From: Cellvibrionaceae bacterium
GTDB lineage: Bacteria > Pseudomonadota > Gammaproteobacteria > Pseudomonadales > Cellvibrionaceae
Assembly (NCBI GenBank): GCA_021151525.1
Contig: JAGKXD010000057.1
Location: 1-26,867 of the forward strand
Length of the DNA stretch: 26,867 nt
Direction: 5' to 3'
Shown here: piece after piece, positions 24,909-26,867 of the stretch
Layout: each line of letters begins with the position of its first letter
Numbering within the stretch: the first letter of the stretch is position 1
The notes under the pieces: model-generated
Seen by the model: only the letters and a program-made list of their open reading frames with translations
Told to the model about the DNA's origin: nothing
The model's database searches: none
Made by a program: the position numbers and the translations under genes

Positions 24909-24937
24909 ATAATGCAATAGCTATGCAGCGATTTCAA
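24909..24937 (-). promoter_or_regulatory. Sigma-70 promoter for the FHA gene
   Basis: On the minus strand, TTGAAA (24937-24932), a 17-bp spacer and CATTAT (24914-24909) form a good vegetative promoter in the 108-bp gap after the histidine kinase gene. Transcription would start near 24902, about 30 nt before the ATG, so the FHA gene can be expressed independently of the kinase. Confidence 0.55.
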
Positions 24938-24979
24938 CACTTGCACTTCGGTTACAAAACAAATGATTGCTCACGCGCG

Positions 24980-25702
24980 TTATGGCAAATAAAGCTTTAA
25001 AACTCCGCCCCCTAATGGACCATTATTGGCGATAGTCATATAGCCTTGTCCTTTTTTCGATTTGTGTAATTCCAACACTTTTCGTGCAAACAACAATCCC
25101 AGACGAGTATTGCCGGAGCTAAAGGAAACTGCTGTTTGCGGGAGAGGTCCGAGCAACATTGCTTCTGGATATCCCTGGCCATCATCGGCAACAGCAATGC
25201 ACAAAAATCCATTCTCCTCGGTTGCACGAACCAGTAATTGGTTGCGACAGTAGCGCGCACAATTAACCAGCAGATTGTTCAATACACCACCAATCAACTC
25301 ATTATCAAAATACCAGGTTAAATCCGGGTCGCAATCAATCTTGATTTGAATATTGCGCGAGCGAAGCAAGGTGTCGTTACGTGCAATTTGCTCTTCAATA
25401 ATATCGACAACATGGTGCTCATCAATCACCACTACCAATGTTTTTTCATCCATTCGATAGAGTGATAACAGCTGCACCAACTCACCATTAATACGCGCCG
25501 CTTCATATTCCAGAGTAGAAAAGAATTTAGCCTGCTCGTCGTCTTTCGGCGGAGAGTTCTCCACCATGGCCGCCACAGTATTGAGCAACATCCCCAGGGA
25601 GTTCTTCATGTCGTGCACGCTAGAAGCCAACACAAATGAAAAATTAATTGGCATCTGATCATGATCAGATGCAGGTGTTTTTTTCTCGGAAGATGAGTCC
25701 AC
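24980..25702 (-). CDS. Soluble sensor histidine kinase
   Basis: A 240-residue two-component kinase with no TM and hardly any input domain. The phospho-acceptor is probably His30 in SSVHDMKNSLG, followed by a dimerisation helix pair and a HATPase domain. The N box is LNNLLVNCARY (Asn142, Asn143, Asn147), the G1 box DDGQG (173-177) and the G2 box TRLGLLFARKV (about 199-209). The GTG start at 25702 has GAGG seven bases upstream. It lies 11 bp downstream of the TPR gene, so the two are almost certainly co-transcribed, and the TPR protein may be or carry its partner. A perfect 22-bp palindrome lies within codons 11-18. The lack of a sensor domain suggests that input comes through a partner protein. 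Confidence 0.9.
   Translation of the reverse strand: MDSSSEKKTPASDHDQMPINFSFVLASSVHDMKNSLGMLLNTVAAMVENSPPKDDEQAKFFSTLEYEAARINGELVQLLSLYRMDEKTLVVVIDEHHVVDIIEEQIARNDTLLRSRNIQIKIDCDPDLTWYFDNELIGGVLNNLLVNCARYCRNQLLVRATEENGFLCIAVADDGQGYPEAMLLGPLPQTAVSFSSGNTRLGLLFARKVLELHKSKKGQGYMTIANNGPLGGGVLKLYLP
25651..25672. repeat. Perfect 22-bp palindrome inside the kinase gene
   Basis: Each half is GCATCTGATCA read on its own strand, centred at 25661/25662. It lies 28 bp inside the coding region of the kinase (codons 11-18, ASDHDQMP). It could bind a dimeric regulator or fold in the mRNA near the start codon. The 10-mer TGATCATGAT also occurs in the EAL-HDOD leader at 20990-20999. Confidence 0.5.
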
Positions 25703-25713
25703 TGTTAACCTCG

Positions 25714-26867
25714 CTATTTTTTCTCGTTGGCGCGAACCAGTCCGTTATATACATCATTCAACTGCTTATAGCGCTGATACTGGGGATGTGACTGGGAAAT
25801 AATACTTGCCGTTTTTGTAAAGGTTTGCTGAATTTTTTCGCTCACCGTACTATTAAAATTGGCTTTAAGTTTATCGATCATGGCTTGCACATAATTCAAG
25901 CGAAGACCTATGTGATTTGGCAGCTTTTGCAGCGCTGTTTTAAACGCATCTGCAGCGGCTGTAAAATCTTTGGCGTTGTACAGTGAAATACCTTTCTTGT
26001 TAATCTCAGCCACCATTAGCTTATTTTTCTCGCTACGCGGCTCATCCAGTAATACATCAAGCTTTTGTAATTTATCCTCGCTGCCGGCATAGCGGTGTAA
26101 TAAATCGCCCAATTGTTGTTGAGCCTCATCCGTTTTTCCAAGCATGCGCAACGCACGCACCATCTCAATTTGTACATCCAGGGCAGCATCATCTTTTGTA
26201 TTTCCCAACGCGGATTGCGCTGAGCTCAGTGCTTCCTGCGCGCGACGCTGATCGCCATTACAAACTTGCAATTGACTTTCCAGCAACAATGACTCGACCT
26301 TGCGTAAGTTGGATTTGCCAAAGTTTTCCTCCAGGTTAACAACACAGGAAATTGCCTCGCGTACCAGCGGCTTGGCCAAGTCCTTGTCAATGGAATATAA
26401 ATCTATGGTTGACTGCGCAAATAACGAGTGAACACTGGCCTTGTCAAAGCAGGAATGCTCGCCCAATTTGACCGCGCGCCTCAAGGCATTGGTCGCGGTA
26501 ACCAAGTCATTATTTTGTTGGGCGACGTCCCCCAGGCTTTGCTGACGAACGATAGATAATGGAGAAAGCTCTGTCGCTTTTTGTAAAACATTTTGCAAAC
26601 CGTCGAAATCATTCTGAAGTTTGTATACCTCAGCCTGCAAATCATAGGCTTTCATGCATAGCGGGTTTGACTGCAATAAATTTTCCAACCACTGCTGCGC
26701 TCCCAGAAGATCATTTTGAGCAAGCTTGGTTTTCACCATGCCAATTTGGGCCCATTCCAACTCTCTAGCCTCCAATACACTGCGGTAAATTTCCTCTGCT
26801 GCACTAATATTTTTATTATCGAGATACAATTGCGCGAGAATTTTTTGACACGCATTAGTGTAACGAC
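25714..26867 (-). CDS. TPR-repeat protein, C-terminal part (5' end outside window; possibly a response regulator)
   Basis: The frame is open to the window edge (visible start RYTNACQKILAQLYLDN), so the TTG at 26829 is internal and the gene is truncated by the window. The 383 visible residues are helical repeats of TPR type: AEEIYRSVLEARELEWAQIGM, LGAQQWLENLLQSNPLCMKAYDLQAEVY, LQNVLQKATELSPLSIVRQQSLGDVA and, near the end, KGISLYNAKDFTAAADAFKTALQKLPNHIGLRLNY. The protein ends RANEKK. Proteins with this C-terminus next to a soluble kinase are often receiver-TPR response regulators, but the N-terminal receiver is not in the window, so that is an inference. It precedes the kinase by 11 bp. Confidence 0.88.
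   Translation of the reverse strand, partial: RYTNACQKILAQLYLDNKNISAAEEIYRSVLEARELEWAQIGMVKTKLAQNDLLGAQQWLENLLQSNPLCMKAYDLQAEVYKLQNDFDGLQNVLQKATELSPLSIVRQQSLGDVAQQNNDLVTATNALRRAVKLGEHSCFDKASVHSLFAQSTIDLYSIDKDLAKPLVREAISCVVNLEENFGKSNLRKVESLLLESQLQVCNGDQRRAQEALSSAQSALGNTKDDAALDVQIEMVRALRMLGKTDEAQQQLGDLLHRYAGSEDKLQKLDVLLDEPRSEKNKLMVAEINKKGISLYNAKDFTAAADAFKTALQKLPNHIGLRLNYVQAMIDKLKANFNSTVSEKIQQTFTKTASIISQSHPQYQRYKQLNDVYNGLVRANEKK

Noticed and set aside
1..26867. CRISPR array, insertion sequence, prophage, attachment site or toxin-antitoxin pair
   Set aside because: No regularly spaced repeats, transposase or integrase frames, terminal repeats or paired small genes of these kinds are visible; the tRNA-Leu gene has no adjoining integrase or repeated 3' end.

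Overview
The window reads as a chromosomal stretch of a gammaproteobacterium close to the pseudomonads, most likely the Cellvibrio/Cellvibrionaceae side. This rests on three things: the gene order tRNA-Leu, tig, clpP, clpX, lon, hupB, ppiD; an ordinary gammaproteobacterial TopA, Uup and Slt set; and moderate GC with many A/T-rich intergenic hairpins. The taxonomic placement is an inference from protein style and gene order, not from a search.

Layout. Positions 1-704 hold the 3' end of a neprilysin-like M13 zinc metallopeptidase, closed by a strong hairpin shared with the convergent ppiD. From 9592 down to 764, all on the minus strand, lies a protein quality-control block: tRNA-Leu(UAG), trigger factor, ClpP, ClpX, Lon, HU-beta and PpiD. 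Visible control elements include a sigma-32-like promoter in front of lon, a CTTGAAA-type promoter in front of clpX, a good sigma-70 promoter in front of hupB, and terminator hairpins after clpX and hupB. Positions 9760-12972 hold a small helical protein of unknown function and topA. Positions 13300-14494 hold two uncharacterised single-TM proteins whose 3' ends overlap tail to tail. Positions 14643-19186 hold a UspA-type stress protein, the ABC-F ATPase Uup and the soluble lytic transglycosylase Slt.

The right third (19237-26867) is signalling-rich: CheV, a possible small RNA or leader with an intrinsic terminator, a probable 97-residue membrane protein, an EAL-HDOD protein, a glutaredoxin-like protein, a DUF5610-like protein, a tail-anchored double-FHA protein, a soluble histidine kinase, and a TPR protein that runs off the window. 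The last four genes are co-directional. The TPR protein and kinase (11-bp gap) are probably co-transcribed, whereas the FHA gene appears to have its own promoter and the DUF5610 gene a hairpin covering its ribosome binding site.

The left two thirds are conserved housekeeping. I see no CRISPR array, insertion sequence, prophage or toxin-antitoxin pair. The best places to look for something undescribed are the 20405-20914 RNA/small-protein region and the kinase/TPR/FHA/DUF5610 cluster with its structured DNA at 23924-23955 and 25651-25672.
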